Shown here one piece after another: positions 51,660 to 59,872 of a DNA stretch of 64,000 nt; the stretch's first letter is position 1, and each line of letters opens with the position of its first letter. A model generated the notes under the pieces. The model worked only from the letters and a program-made list of their open reading frames with translations, had not been told where the DNA came from and did no database searches. A program made the position numbers and the translations under genes. Source of the DNA: JAKFYM01 sp964416595 (GTDB lineage Bacteria > Bdellovibrionota > UBA1018 > CAIPTA01). The stretch is from positions 1 to 64,000 of the forward strand of contig CAYQES010000017.1 in the NCBI GenBank assembly GCA_964416595.1. The letters are read 5' to 3'.

Positions 51660-52060
51660 CAACCCACCTTAGCTCGGTAGTACAATACCTTCATCACGTC
51701 CCGGCGGGAAATAATGCCCACGAGGCGATTGTCACTATCCAATACGGGAAGGCGGCGGCACTTCAAGCGAATAAAGCGATCGAGAATATCCTGAAGGGAA
51801 GTTTCTTCCTGCACGCTTTCCACTTCTTTTGAATAGGTGATGTCGTTTTTGAAAATGGCCGCGTCCAGAGTTTTTTCTTTCCCCACGCGGGCGATGATGT
51901 CGTACTCGGAGAGAATGCCAATCATTTTTCCTTGGGCATCCACAACGGGCAAGCCGGTGATCTTGTTGTTCACTAAGAGCTTCACGGCGTCTTCGATATT
52001 CATCCCATCTTTGGCCACGATGAGTTTGCTGGACATGATATCTTTTGCGGTAGTGTTCAT
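51659..52060 (-). CDS. Two-CBS-domain protein
   Basis: A 133-aa protein made almost entirely of two CBS repeats: AVKLLVNNKITGLPVVDAQG then ILDRFIRLKCRRLPVLDSDN with RLVGIISRRDVMKVLYY at the end. Such pairs bind adenosyl nucleotides (ATP, AMP, SAM or c-di-AMP). It heads the four-gene operon and diverges from the HDOD gene. It may sense energy or second-messenger state for the downstream STAS or ferredoxin proteins. Confidence 0.92.
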   Translation of the reverse strand: MNTTAKDIMSSKLIVAKDGMNIEDAVKLLVNNKITGLPVVDAQGKMIGILSEYDIIARVGKEKTLDAAIFKNDITYSKEVESVQEETSLQDILDRFIRLKCRRLPVLDSDNRLVGIISRRDVMKVLYYRAKVG

Positions 52061-52125
52061 ATCTTTCTAGGATAGGCCGCTCTCGGTTTGACTTCAAGGC
52101 CTTCTGCCTCCTATCCTGTTAGGAT

Positions 52126-53172
52126 ATGGAAGGTTTTTCCTTTAAGGACACGGACCGTTTCCTTCCCCTCAAGCTGGGCCCCACGGCCCGCGATACACTG
52201 CAAGAATTCATCGATATCGATGTGAGCGCTGAAGATTTGGTGAAAATCCTCCATCGCAACCACGCGTATAAAGATCTTTTCGCCCGCTTCGTGAACCAAA
52301 AAACGCAACCGCGTAAGAGTGAAGAGGGCGAAAAAACGGAAGGCAAAGAACCCCCGAGCCCCACGCACCGTTTGATTAGTCTGCTCGGTATGATCGGTAG
52401 CCGCAATTTGATACTCGCCTTGCGCATGCACAAGGCGCTGGAAAACCGGTTTCCGGTAAATGAAGAAGGCGCGGTGGATATCAAGGCGTCGGATTATTTG
52501 AAACACGCCTTGGAGATGGAAGAAGTTTTTTTGCGCAATAATCTGCATTATTCAGAAACGGCCTATGCCGCTGCCGTGTATTACGATTGGATGGAGCGCC
52601 ACCTGGCTCGCTTGCCGGATTACAAAAAGGTTTTGGAGCCCTATGCGGGCACGGTTTGGAAACGGGCCCAGCGCACTGGGATACTAGCATACTTTATTTC
52701 CCATGAGGTGCGAGGTTCGGCGCCGAAGCAGGCGATGGCGGCGGGATTTTTGGTGCATGGTGGGAAGTTGCTACTGGCTTCTGCGCTGAAGGAGTATGTG
52801 GAATTTGAGACTAACCTCGACCAGAACGAAAAACTTCCTCCCCTTGCACGGTTGATACAGGAACGGGAAAAATTTGGGCTTAGTTACGAAGAAGTGAGCG
52901 CCCATAGTTTACGATATTTTGATGTGTTCCAATCTTTGAGCGCGCCTGTTTCCCGCTACCGAGAGCCCTATTGCTTGAAGGGCGGCGATGGGGGCCAGTA
53001 TTCTTTGGCCGCCGTTCTGTATTTAGCCGATGCCATGGCCCGCACCTGGCGGATTCCCAATGATGAAAAAGATCCGGCGATCCAGGAATGGGCCCATCCA
53101 AGTGTAAAACAGTTGCGGCTATCTGCTACGAAACTAATCGCGATAATGAAATCGGCGATGACATTGCGGTAG
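52126..53172 (+). CDS. HDOD-like protein with degenerate HD site
   Basis: A 348-aa soluble protein. LLGMIGSRNLILALRMHKAL and ILAYFISHEVRG...QAMAAGFLVHGGKLLLASAL follow HDOD patterns, in which the metal-binding HD pair is partly lost: the HD position reads VHGG. A charged spacer at 60-75 (KSEEGEKTEGKEPPSPTH) is disordered. HDOD proteins often act in signalling or motility regulation. It is divergent from the CBS operon and followed by two 35-bp palindromes. Confidence 0.6.
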   Translation: MEGFSFKDTDRFLPLKLGPTARDTLQEFIDIDVSAEDLVKILHRNHAYKDLFARFVNQKTQPRKSEEGEKTEGKEPPSPTHRLISLLGMIGSRNLILALRMHKALENRFPVNEEGAVDIKASDYLKHALEMEEVFLRNNLHYSETAYAAAVYYDWMERHLARLPDYKKVLEPYAGTVWKRAQRTGILAYFISHEVRGSAPKQAMAAGFLVHGGKLLLASALKEYVEFETNLDQNEKLPPLARLIQEREKFGLSYEEVSAHSLRYFDVFQSLSAPVSRYREPYCLKGGDGGQYSLAAVLYLADAMARTWRIPNDEKDPAIQEWAHPSVKQLRLSATKLIAIMKSAMTLR

Positions 53173-53181
53173 GGATTTATA

Positions 53182-53216
53182 ATGCAATGCAACTTCGCGG
53201 CGAAGTTGCATTGCAT
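53182..53216. repeat. 35-bp perfect palindrome (first of a pair)
   Basis: Arms ATGCAATGCAACTTCGC and GCGAAGTTGCATTGCAT are 17 bp and separated by one base. It lies 10 bp after the HDOD stop. It is followed by CAACA, as is its partner at 53259. Confidence 0.95.
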
Positions 53217-53258
53217 CAACAGGCCTGAAAAAAATTAATCTATTGTATTCATTGAATA

Positions 53259-53293
53259 ACGCAATGCGAACTCGCAACGAGTTCGCATTGCGT
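53259..53293. repeat. 35-bp palindrome (second of a pair)
   Basis: Arms ACGCAATGCGAACTCG and CGAGTTCGCATTGCGT pair perfectly around a 3-nt loop. It shares AATGC...TTGC-type arms and the trailing CAACA with the first copy, so the two are related, diverged elements. They lie between the convergent HDOD and LysR genes and could act as a bidirectional terminator or REP-like element. Confidence 0.95.
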
Positions 53294-53307
53294 CAACACA
53301 AGCCCCA

Positions 53308-54104
53308 TCACATCAAACTCTGCCACACCTTCGGGCTTAAGGTGTCCGCCCCCACCAACAAAATCTGCTCCGTATCTTGGCTGGAGCTTTTGCGTTTCTT
53401 CGGCTGCGAAGGCAGAGTCCCCCGTCCGCCAAATTTTTCAAACCAATCCCGTCGGATCGCCAGCGAATTGCTGATCAAAATCTTTTCCGCTCCACGTAAA
53501 TCTTCCCGCTTTGAACCGTATTCGAATGTACTCATCACCTGAAAATGCGGATTACTCTGAATCATATCCAAAGATTGAAAGCCTAAATCCCGCACGTAGG
53601 TCCATTTTTTCCGGCCCGGCTCCCTCGACGTAAAAATCAAATCAAACTCGCCCCGGGAAAAAAGCGATTCCAGGCGGTCCAAATCAAACACATCGATTTC
53701 CACCAGCTTGATGCCCGCCTTTTCCAGCAAGGTGTGCACAAAGGGCAACGCAATCGGAATCAATCCCTCCAAAGTGCCCACCACCATCTGGCGGGTGTGG
53801 GTGCCTTGCACGAGGGCTTCCAGCTCCCGATCAAAGGAGCGCATCTTGCGGGAGTAGAAATCTGCTAGCTGAAAGGCCGAAGGAGTCCAAGTGGCGTTGC
53901 GTTTAGCCGTGCGGTCCAAAAGCACCACCGAAAAAGTTTCCTCGATGCGGCGAACCGGACTTGCAACACAACTACANNNNNNNNNNGGCGAACGATCCGG
54001 GAGAGCTGGGGTTGACTTAAACCCACATGCCCCGAAGCTCCCGAAAGATTTTTGTGAGCTACCGCCCGGCTCAAAACCGAAAGTTCATAGAGTACTCGAT
54101 CCAT
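53308..54104 (-). CDS. LysR-family regulator, sequence broken by an assembly gap
   Basis: The N-terminal HTH (LSRAVAHKNLSGASGHVGLS, QPQLSRIVR) begins at an ATG at 54104. The rest (RRIEETFSVVLLDRTAKR and an effector-domain stretch through FDLIFTSREPGRKKW) is in another frame after ten Ns. Removing 38 bases between the repeated GGCGAAC at 53949 and at 53987 rejoins LSRIVR to RIEETF in one frame, as in intact LysR proteins. It is therefore an intact gene and not a pseudogene. Its end lies beside the paired palindromes; the target genes are unknown. Confidence 0.82.
53977..53986. other. Ten-N assembly gap
   Basis: A run of ten Ns joins two contigs inside the LysR gene. The 7-mer GGCGAAC occurs on both sides (53949-53955 and 53987-53993), which suggests contig overlap. 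The 21 bases at 53956-53976 are not explained by the gene. Confidence 0.97.
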
Positions 54105-54183
54105 AAATCATCATGTATAAAAAGAATAATAAGTTGTCTATTAGAAATTTTACATCACAGGCCAGGTGACGTACAAAAAGCTC

Positions 54184-54201
54184 GGGCCACACAAGTGGCC
54201 C
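54184..54201 (-). other. Hairpin downstream of the Lys-rich gene
   Basis: GGGCCAC and GTGGCCC pair around a 4-nt loop. On the minus strand it is followed by GAGCTTTTT, so it could be a second terminator behind the stronger one at 54235. Confidence 0.5.
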
Positions 54202-54234
54202 AAAATAGATCCCAAAAACCTGATCAACTCAAAA

Positions 54235-54266
54235 AAACCCTGGGATAACCTCCCGGGGTTTTTTCT
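54235..54266 (-). terminator. Rho-independent terminator of the Lys-rich gene
   Basis: AAACCC(T)GGGA and TCCC(G)GGGTTT pair with one T/G mismatch, and on the minus strand the stem is followed by seven Ts. It lies at the stop of the Lys/Ala-rich gene. Confidence 0.85.
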
Positions 54267-54585
54267 ATTCTTCTAGATCGCCAATATTTGGCGGCGGTAA
54301 TTCATCCTTAGCTTCCGGTGCTATTTGCTCGTCCATGGGTGGCTCCACCACTTCCCGGGGTCGATGGCTCCTGGGCGGCCGCTGTTCTTTTTTCTTAGCC
54401 ACTTTTTTCGCCTGTTTTTTATTCTTTTTGGCCTGTTTCAGGGTCGCTTTTTTATGCGCCTTCTTAGTCTTGGTCTTTTTCGCTTTAGACTTAGCACTTT
54501 CTGCCGCCGGGGCTTTAGCCATTGCCACTGGTAAAATCGGCATCGCCAGCCCTAAGGCCAATACCGCCAATAAAACTCTTTTCAT
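54265..54585 (-). CDS. Exported Lys/Ala-rich histone-H1-like protein
   Basis: A 106-aa protein read from the ATG at 54585, after GGAGGAGTG. Residues 1-24 are a signal peptide (VLLAVLALGLAMPILPVAMA). Residues 30-70 are Lys/Ala repeats like histone H1 tails (KAHKKATLKQAKKNKKQAKK), then an acidic Pro-rich end (PPMDEQIAPEAKDELPPPNI). It is probably periplasmic or surface-bound and could bind nucleic acid or anionic polymers. No enzyme motif is seen and no family is certain. Confidence 0.65.
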   Translation of the reverse strand: MKRVLLAVLALGLAMPILPVAMAKAPAAESAKSKAKKTKTKKAHKKATLKQAKKNKKQAKKVAKKKEQRPPRSHRPREVVEPPMDEQIAPEAKDELPPPNIGDLEE

Positions 54586-54675
54586 CACTCCTCCAGATCT
54601 CTTCATCCTAGCAGTTTTTCTCCTATACGCAGGATTTTTTTTGTGATGCTATGCGGGCTTTCTTAAGGAGGCTCT

Positions 54676-55152
54676 ATGACCAAGGCACGCGTTGTAACCA
54701 TTCATTATACATTAACCGATAGCACCGGCTCCGTTCTCGACAGCTCCCGGGGTGGCGAACCTCTGCAATACCTAGAAGGCGCCAGCAATATTATTCCTGG
54801 TCTTGAGCGGGAACTTACCAACTCCCAAATTGGCGAGAAAAAACAAGTGAAGGTTGCAGCCAAAGATGCTTATGGCGAAAAGCGGGACGACATGATTTTG
54901 CAGGTTCCCCGCAGCCAATTCCCAGCGGATGTGAACCTAAAAGTAGGCGATCGTTTCCGGGGCGGCGAAAGCCACCACTCCCCTATTTTCACCGTAATCT
55001 CCCTTGAAGGCGATCAAATCACCCTCGACGGCAACCACCCACTCGCCGGCAAAGATCTTTCTTTCGAAGTGGAAGTGACCCAAGTGCGGGCCGCCACGGA
55101 AGAAGAATTGAGCCACGGACACGTGCATGGCGAAGGCGGACACCACCATTAG
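54676..55152 (+). CDS. slyD: SlyD-type FKBP peptidyl-prolyl isomerase
   Basis: A 158-aa FKBP/SlyD isomerase. TIHYTLTDSTGSVLDSSRGG, EGASNIIPGLERELTNSQIG and KKQVKVAAKDAYGEKRDDMI are the FKBP core with insert-in-flap, ending in a His-rich tail (HGHVHGEGGHHH) that binds nickel in SlyD. It follows TAAGGAGGC. Its end overlaps rarD by 26 bp in a different frame. Confidence 0.95.
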   Translation: MTKARVVTIHYTLTDSTGSVLDSSRGGEPLQYLEGASNIIPGLERELTNSQIGEKKQVKVAAKDAYGEKRDDMILQVPRSQFPADVNLKVGDRFRGGESHHSPIFTVISLEGDQITLDGNHPLAGKDLSFEVEVTQVRAATEEELSHGHVHGEGGHHH

Positions 55153-55999
55153 AATTTCCCCTTATGCCCTCGCCATCCTGGCCTATGGCTGGTGGGGGCT
55201 CGTGCCCCTGTATTGGAAACGCCTCGCGGCTTTTCCCGCCGAGGAGTTGATCCTCTATCGGGTACTACTATCGTCCCTTTTTCTCGCACCTTTTTTCCTC
55301 ACCTCAGAAAATCGCTCCACCCTGCGCCAACTCCTCACCACACCCCGAACCCTTTGGGGCCTCGTGCTCTCCGGCCTCCTCATCGGCGGCAATTGGTATC
55401 TTTACGTTTGGGCCGTAAACCACGGCCATGTGGTGGACGCAAGCCTCGGCTACTTCATAAATCCGTTAGTGAACGTGGCCCTCGGCATGCTCCTCCTCAA
55501 AGAAACCATGAACCGCGCCCAGAAAATCGCCTGCGGATTTGCGCTCACGGGCGTGCTCCTGCTCACGGCCACCACCGGAACTTTTCCTTGGATCGCCCTG
55601 CTGCTCGCTTTTTCGTTCGCCTTTTATGGGCTGCTGCGCAAAATTCTGGCTGTGCCCACCATCCCCGGAACTTTTTTTGAAACCATCTTCCTATCTCTGC
55701 CTTGCCTGCTGGCCCTTACCTATTTTTACCAAAACGGCTCGGGCCACGCCCCCTCTGCCACTGGATCTGAATGGGCATGGATGACCCTTTGTGGTGTTGT
55801 TACCACGGTTCCCCTGCTCGCCTTCGCGGAAGCGGCCAAGAAAATGCCGCTCTCGGTTTTAGGTTTTTTCCAATTCCTCTCTCCCTCCATCCAATTTCTT
55901 TTAGGAGTGTTTTTGTACCAAGAGCCCTTTGGCCTCGGGCAATGGGCGTCTTTTGCCTTCATTTGGCTGGCCCTGCTCATTTTTCTCTGGCGCCGCTAG
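55127..55999 (+). CDS. rarD: RarD-like EamA transporter
   Basis: A 290-aa membrane protein with about ten helices. GWWGLVPLYWKRLAAFPAEE, LLIGGNWYLYVWAVNHGHVV and SLGYFINPLVNVALGMLLL match RarD proteins closely. The substrate is not known. It starts inside slyD and is transcribed with it, then sthA follows 47 bp later. Confidence 0.93.
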   Translation: MAKADTTIRISPYALAILAYGWWGLVPLYWKRLAAFPAEELILYRVLLSSLFLAPFFLTSENRSTLRQLLTTPRTLWGLVLSGLLIGGNWYLYVWAVNHGHVVDASLGYFINPLVNVALGMLLLKETMNRAQKIACGFALTGVLLLTATTGTFPWIALLLAFSFAFYGLLRKILAVPTIPGTFFETIFLSLPCLLALTYFYQNGSGHAPSATGSEWAWMTLCGVVTTVPLLAFAEAAKKMPLSVLGFFQFLSPSIQFLLGVFLYQEPFGLGQWASFAFIWLALLIFLWRR

Positions 56000-56046
56000 C
56001 TCAAAAAATACTTGCCCGAACACCTCTGCCAAGAAATACTTTCCCT

Positions 56047-57378
56047 ATGCCAAGAAAAGAGTTCGATCTTATCGTGATCGGTTCCGGTCCCGGCGGCCTC
56101 CGCGCTGCCATCCAAGGCGCCAAACTTGGCAAACGCGTGGCTATTGTGGAGCGGGATCGCCCCGGTGGATCCTGCGTGCATACGGGCACCATCCCCAGTA
56201 AAAGCCTGAGGGAGGCGGCCTTAACGAACACCAATAATTTCGCCGCCGCCCTTTCCCGCATGCGCTCCATTGTGAAAGCCGAAGCCAAAGTGGTGGCCAC
56301 GCAACTGGCAAGAAACGGTGTGCAATATTTTAAAGGCAATGCGGCCTTTTTATCGCCCCAAGAAATTTCCGTGGGGAAAGATATTCTCCACGCCCCCGCG
56401 ATCGTGATCGCCACGGGCACCCGCCCTTTACGGCACGAGGAGTTTCCTTTTGGAAAGCGCGTGCATGATAGCGATTCCATCCTAAACATAAAACAATTAC
56501 CCTCTTCCCTGATGGTAGTGGGGGCTGGTGTGATCGGCTGCGAGTATGCGAGCATTTTTGCGCGCCTTGGCAGTAAAGTGACTCTCGTGGACCGGCGCAA
56601 AGAACTCTTGCGTTCCGTGGACCAAGAAGTGATCTCCGCCTTGAAAAAAGAATTTTCCCACCTAAAAGTGCAAGTGAAGCTCGGCTGCGATTTGGGGAAA
56701 ATCCACGCCCGAGCCACGGGCCTTAAAGTAAAACTCAATGGCCGAGCCCACACTTTTCATTCCGCACTCATTTGCATGGGCCGCCAGCCCAATACAGAAA
56801 CGCTCGATCTACAAAAGGCCCAAGTGAAATTGGACAATCGTGGCTATATTGAAGTGGACCGTTCGAGTTTCCGCTCCTCCACTCCTTCTATTTATGCCGT
56901 GGGCGATGTGATTGGTCCCCCAGGGCTCGCGGCCTCTTCCGCAGAGCAGGGGCGGATCGCCACCTGCCGGATTTTTTCTGAACCTTGCCCCGATTTCCCC
57001 GCCTCTTTCCCTTTTGGAATTTATACGATCCCCGAGATCTCCTCCGTGGGCCTCCAGGAAGAGGAGCTAAAAGAGAAAAAAATCCCCTATGTGGTGGGCC
57101 GGGCACCCTTTTTTGAATTGGCCCGGGGCCTGATCGTGAACGACAAAAATGGTTTTGTTAAACTTTTGGTTCATGCTGACACGCGGCACATTTTAGGCGT
57201 CCATGCCATCGGCATGGGAGCCAGCGAGTTTGTGCATATTGGGCAAGCGGCCCTCGCCATGAAAGTGCCTGTGGATTTTTTGGTGGAGAATGTATTCAAC
57301 TATCCCACCTTTGCGGAAGCCTACAAAGTGGCCGCTCTACATGCTGTAAATCAATTAAAAGAAGCGTTTCGTGAATAA
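56047..57378 (+). CDS. sthA: Soluble pyridine nucleotide transhydrogenase
   Basis: A 443-aa flavoprotein. DLIVIGSGPGGLRAAIQGA binds FAD. GGSCVHTGTIPSKSLREAA has one cysteine and Thr at the second redox position, as in SthA and unlike lipoamide dehydrogenase. MVVGAGVIGCEYASIFARLG binds NAD(P). IYAVGDVIGPPGLAASSAEQ and the C-terminal dimer domain are complete. It balances NADPH and NADH. I use the ATG at 56047 rather than longer readings overlapping rarD. Confidence 0.92.
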   Translation: MPRKEFDLIVIGSGPGGLRAAIQGAKLGKRVAIVERDRPGGSCVHTGTIPSKSLREAALTNTNNFAAALSRMRSIVKAEAKVVATQLARNGVQYFKGNAAFLSPQEISVGKDILHAPAIVIATGTRPLRHEEFPFGKRVHDSDSILNIKQLPSSLMVVGAGVIGCEYASIFARLGSKVTLVDRRKELLRSVDQEVISALKKEFSHLKVQVKLGCDLGKIHARATGLKVKLNGRAHTFHSALICMGRQPNTETLDLQKAQVKLDNRGYIEVDRSSFRSSTPSIYAVGDVIGPPGLAASSAEQGRIATCRIFSEPCPDFPASFPFGIYTIPEISSVGLQEEELKEKKIPYVVGRAPFFELARGLIVNDKNGFVKLLVHADTRHILGVHAIGMGASEFVHIGQAALAMKVPVDFLVENVFNYPTFAEAYKVAALHAVNQLKEAFRE

Positions 57379-57420
57379 TGCAGTTACACTTGAGCCTAAT
57401 GCGAGCAATAGGAGACGGGC

Positions 57421-58581
57421 ATGGAAAGTAAATGGCAACATAATCCCCAGTGGAACGGAACTTTTTCTTGGGTAAATACATCTTTTTTACTACTGATCCC
57501 GCTGATCACGGTGATCCTCGTTCCTTGGCAGCTCTATGTGGAAGGTTTTTCCTGGATAGACATAGCGATTTTCTACGTGATGGTGAAAATCACGGGCCTC
57601 TCCATGACAGCCGGCTACCACCGCCTCTTTTCCCATAACACCTATGAAGCATCCCCTTGGGTGCGTTTTATTTTTCTCTTTTTTGGCGCCGGTGCTTTCC
57701 AAAACTCCGCCTATAAATGGTGCTCCGATCACCGTTACCACCACCGCTTTGTAGATAAAGAAGGCGATCCCTACAGCATTACAAAAGGATTTTTCCACGC
57801 CCATATGGGCTGGGTGTTCCGGAACGACCCCAAAGACCGCAGTTTCGACAACGCCAAAGATCTAGCGGAAGATAAACTCATCCACTGGCAGCATAAAAAC
57901 TATTTACTGCTATCCGTGCTCACAGGTTTCATCTTGCCCACTCTCATCGGCTGGGCCTTTGGCCGCCCCTTCGCTGGCCTAGTGTGGGGTGGATTCATTC
58001 GCATCGTGTACGTGCACCACGGCACGTTCCTCATCAATTCCTTGGCCCATACATCTGGCACCCGCCCCTACTCTTTGAAAAACTCCGCCCGGGATAATTG
58101 GTGGCTGGCGTTTTTCACCAACGGAGAAGGCTTTCACAATTTCCACCACGCCTTTGCTAACGATTTCCGCAACGGCCTGCGTTGGTTCCATTGGGATCCC
58201 ACCAAATGGCTCATTATGTTCCTCAACGCCGTGGGGCTCTCCAGCAACCTCCAACGCACGCCCGATGCTCACATTCTTAAAGCCCGCATGGATAGCTCCT
58301 TGGAGCAATTCCGTAATGCGGGGAATGACAAACTGCCCCAGCAGATGGAAAGCATGCAGTTGCACCTAGAAGCCAAGCTCCAAGAATTCCAGCAAAAATG
58401 GAAAGAGTTCCAGGCTTGGAAAGAAAGCTTGGCCCAAGAAAATGCCCGTTGGAAGCGCGCCCGCACCCGCTATTGGCGCCGACGCCTCTACGCGGAGAAG
58501 AAAGCCCTAGAAACTTCCGTGAACGAATTCCGTGCCTTGCTCCATCTTGTGGAGCGGCAGGATTTTTCCACTCTCACATAA
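57421..58581 (+). CDS. Acyl-CoA delta-9 desaturase-like protein with coiled-coil tail
   Basis: A 386-aa membrane desaturase. The histidine boxes are complete: YHRLFSH, DHRYHHRF and FHNFHHAF. Four hydrophobic helices match the OLE1/DesC type. Residues about 280-386 add a charged coiled coil (QLHLEAKLQEFQQKWKEFQA) that the family does not need. It introduces double bonds into acyl chains. An Fe-S or cytochrome electron donor is not in this window. It follows GGAGACGGGC. Confidence 0.92.
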   Translation: MESKWQHNPQWNGTFSWVNTSFLLLIPLITVILVPWQLYVEGFSWIDIAIFYVMVKITGLSMTAGYHRLFSHNTYEASPWVRFIFLFFGAGAFQNSAYKWCSDHRYHHRFVDKEGDPYSITKGFFHAHMGWVFRNDPKDRSFDNAKDLAEDKLIHWQHKNYLLLSVLTGFILPTLIGWAFGRPFAGLVWGGFIRIVYVHHGTFLINSLAHTSGTRPYSLKNSARDNWWLAFFTNGEGFHNFHHAFANDFRNGLRWFHWDPTKWLIMFLNAVGLSSNLQRTPDAHILKARMDSSLEQFRNAGNDKLPQQMESMQLHLEAKLQEFQQKWKEFQAWKESLAQENARWKRARTRYWRRRLYAEKKALETSVNEFRALLHLVERQDFSTLT

Positions 58582-58591
58582 GCCAAATCCA

Positions 58592-58616
58592 GGCCCCTTT
58601 GTGGTAAGAAGGGGCC
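58592..58616 (+). promoter_or_regulatory. Hairpin ending at the ndh start codon
   Basis: GGCCCCTT (58592-58599) pairs with AAGGGGCC (58609-58616), which includes the AAGGGG ribosome site and directly abuts the ATG. The stem could hide the site and limit translation of ndh until melted or opened. Confidence 0.65.
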
Positions 58617-59870
58617 ATGGCCAAATCAGTAGTAGTGGTGGGTGCCGGCTTCGCAGGATTAAACGCCGCTAAGGCTTTGGGTAAAAACGGCTCGCTTTCC
58701 GTTACGGTAATCGACAAACACAACTACCACCTATTCCAACCCCTCCTCTACCAAGTGGCCATGGCGGGTTTAAGTCCTGCAGAAATAGCCACCCCCATTC
58801 GCTCCCTCCTCTCCGGCTATAAAAATGTGCAAGTGATTCTAGGAGAGGTTCAGCATATTTCACTGCCACAAAAATCTGTGCAGGGAGATTTTGGCTCACT
58901 CAATTACGATTATTTACTGGTGGCCACCGGTGCCCAGCATAGTTATTTTGGAAAAGAGGAGTGGGAAGAATTTGCCCCCGGGCTAAAAACCGTAGAACAG
59001 GCCACAGAAATTCGAGGCAGGGTGCTCACGGCTTTTGAGCGGGCGGAACGGGAAACGGATCCAGAAAAACAAAAAGCCTTCCTCACATTTGTGGTAGTAG
59101 GCGGCGGCCCCACGGGCGTAGAACTCGCGGGTGCCCTGGGCGAAATTAGCCGCTACACTCTCAATCGGGATTTCCGCCGGATTGATCCCCGGCACACCCG
59201 GGTAATTTTGATCGAAGCGGGCCAGCGGATTCTCGCCTCTTTTTCCGAAAGCTCCGCCGCTCACGCTCGAAGGGATTTAGAAAAGCTCGGTGTAAGCATT
59301 TGGACATCCACCCGCGTAACCAACATCAACCACGAAGGCGTAGCTATGAATGGAGAATTCTTGCGCGCCAACACCGTGATTTGGGCCGCGGGCGTGCAAC
59401 CTTCTCACTTAAATAAAGAGCTGCAAGTGGATTTGGACCGCTCCGGGAAAGTGATTGTGCTCCCGGATTTGAGTCTGCCTGGTTACCAAAATGTGTTCAT
59501 GGCTGGGGATCAAGTGCATTTTTCTCATGAAGGCAAACCACTGCCGGGTTTAGCTCCCGTGGCCATGCAAGAGGGGCGGCATGCGGCCGAAAATATTTTG
59601 CGTCTTGCCCAAGGGAAACCCTCTCTACCCTTTCGCTACAGCGATAAAGGCCAAATGGCCACCATTGGTAGGAGCCGAGCCGTGGTGGAACTGCCCTCTT
59701 TTCGCTTCTATGGCTTCTGGGCATGGGTCACGTGGCTTTTTATACATATTTATTATTTAATCGGTTTTAAGAATCGTTTTTTTGTGCTCGTGCAATGGGT
59801 GTGGGCCTACCTCACCTATGGCCGTGGGGCCCGCCTGATTGTGCACAAAGCTTGGAAACAAAAGGAGTAA
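58617..59870 (+). CDS. ndh: Type II NADH dehydrogenase
   Basis: A 417-aa flavoprotein. VVVVGAGFAGLNAAKALGKN binds FAD, VVVGGGPTGVELAGALGEIS binds NADH and VFMAGDQVHFSHEGKPLPGL precedes the quinone-side domain. A hydrophobic C-terminal segment (WAWVTWLFIHIYYLIGF) anchors it in the membrane. It oxidises NADH to reduce quinone without pumping protons. The start is set by the ATG at 58617, which is enclosed by a hairpin. The O-methyltransferase gene follows 2 bp after the stop. Confidence 0.95.
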   Translation: MAKSVVVVGAGFAGLNAAKALGKNGSLSVTVIDKHNYHLFQPLLYQVAMAGLSPAEIATPIRSLLSGYKNVQVILGEVQHISLPQKSVQGDFGSLNYDYLLVATGAQHSYFGKEEWEEFAPGLKTVEQATEIRGRVLTAFERAERETDPEKQKAFLTFVVVGGGPTGVELAGALGEISRYTLNRDFRRIDPRHTRVILIEAGQRILASFSESSAAHARRDLEKLGVSIWTSTRVTNINHEGVAMNGEFLRANTVIWAAGVQPSHLNKELQVDLDRSGKVIVLPDLSLPGYQNVFMAGDQVHFSHEGKPLPGLAPVAMQEGRHAAENILRLAQGKPSLPFRYSDKGQMATIGRSRAVVELPSFRFYGFWAWVTWLFIHIYYLIGFKNRFFVLVQWVWAYLTYGRGARLIVHKAWKQKE

Positions 59871-59872
59871 AC

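Noticed and set aside
53308..54104. LysR pseudogene or real frameshift
   Set aside because: The frame change is at a run of Ns and a repeated 7-mer allows a perfect rejoin, so it is an assembly artefact.
56047..57378. Dihydrolipoamide dehydrogenase or mercuric reductase
   Set aside because: The second redox cysteine is threonine (HTGTIPSK), which matches SthA; no pyruvate dehydrogenase genes are adjacent.
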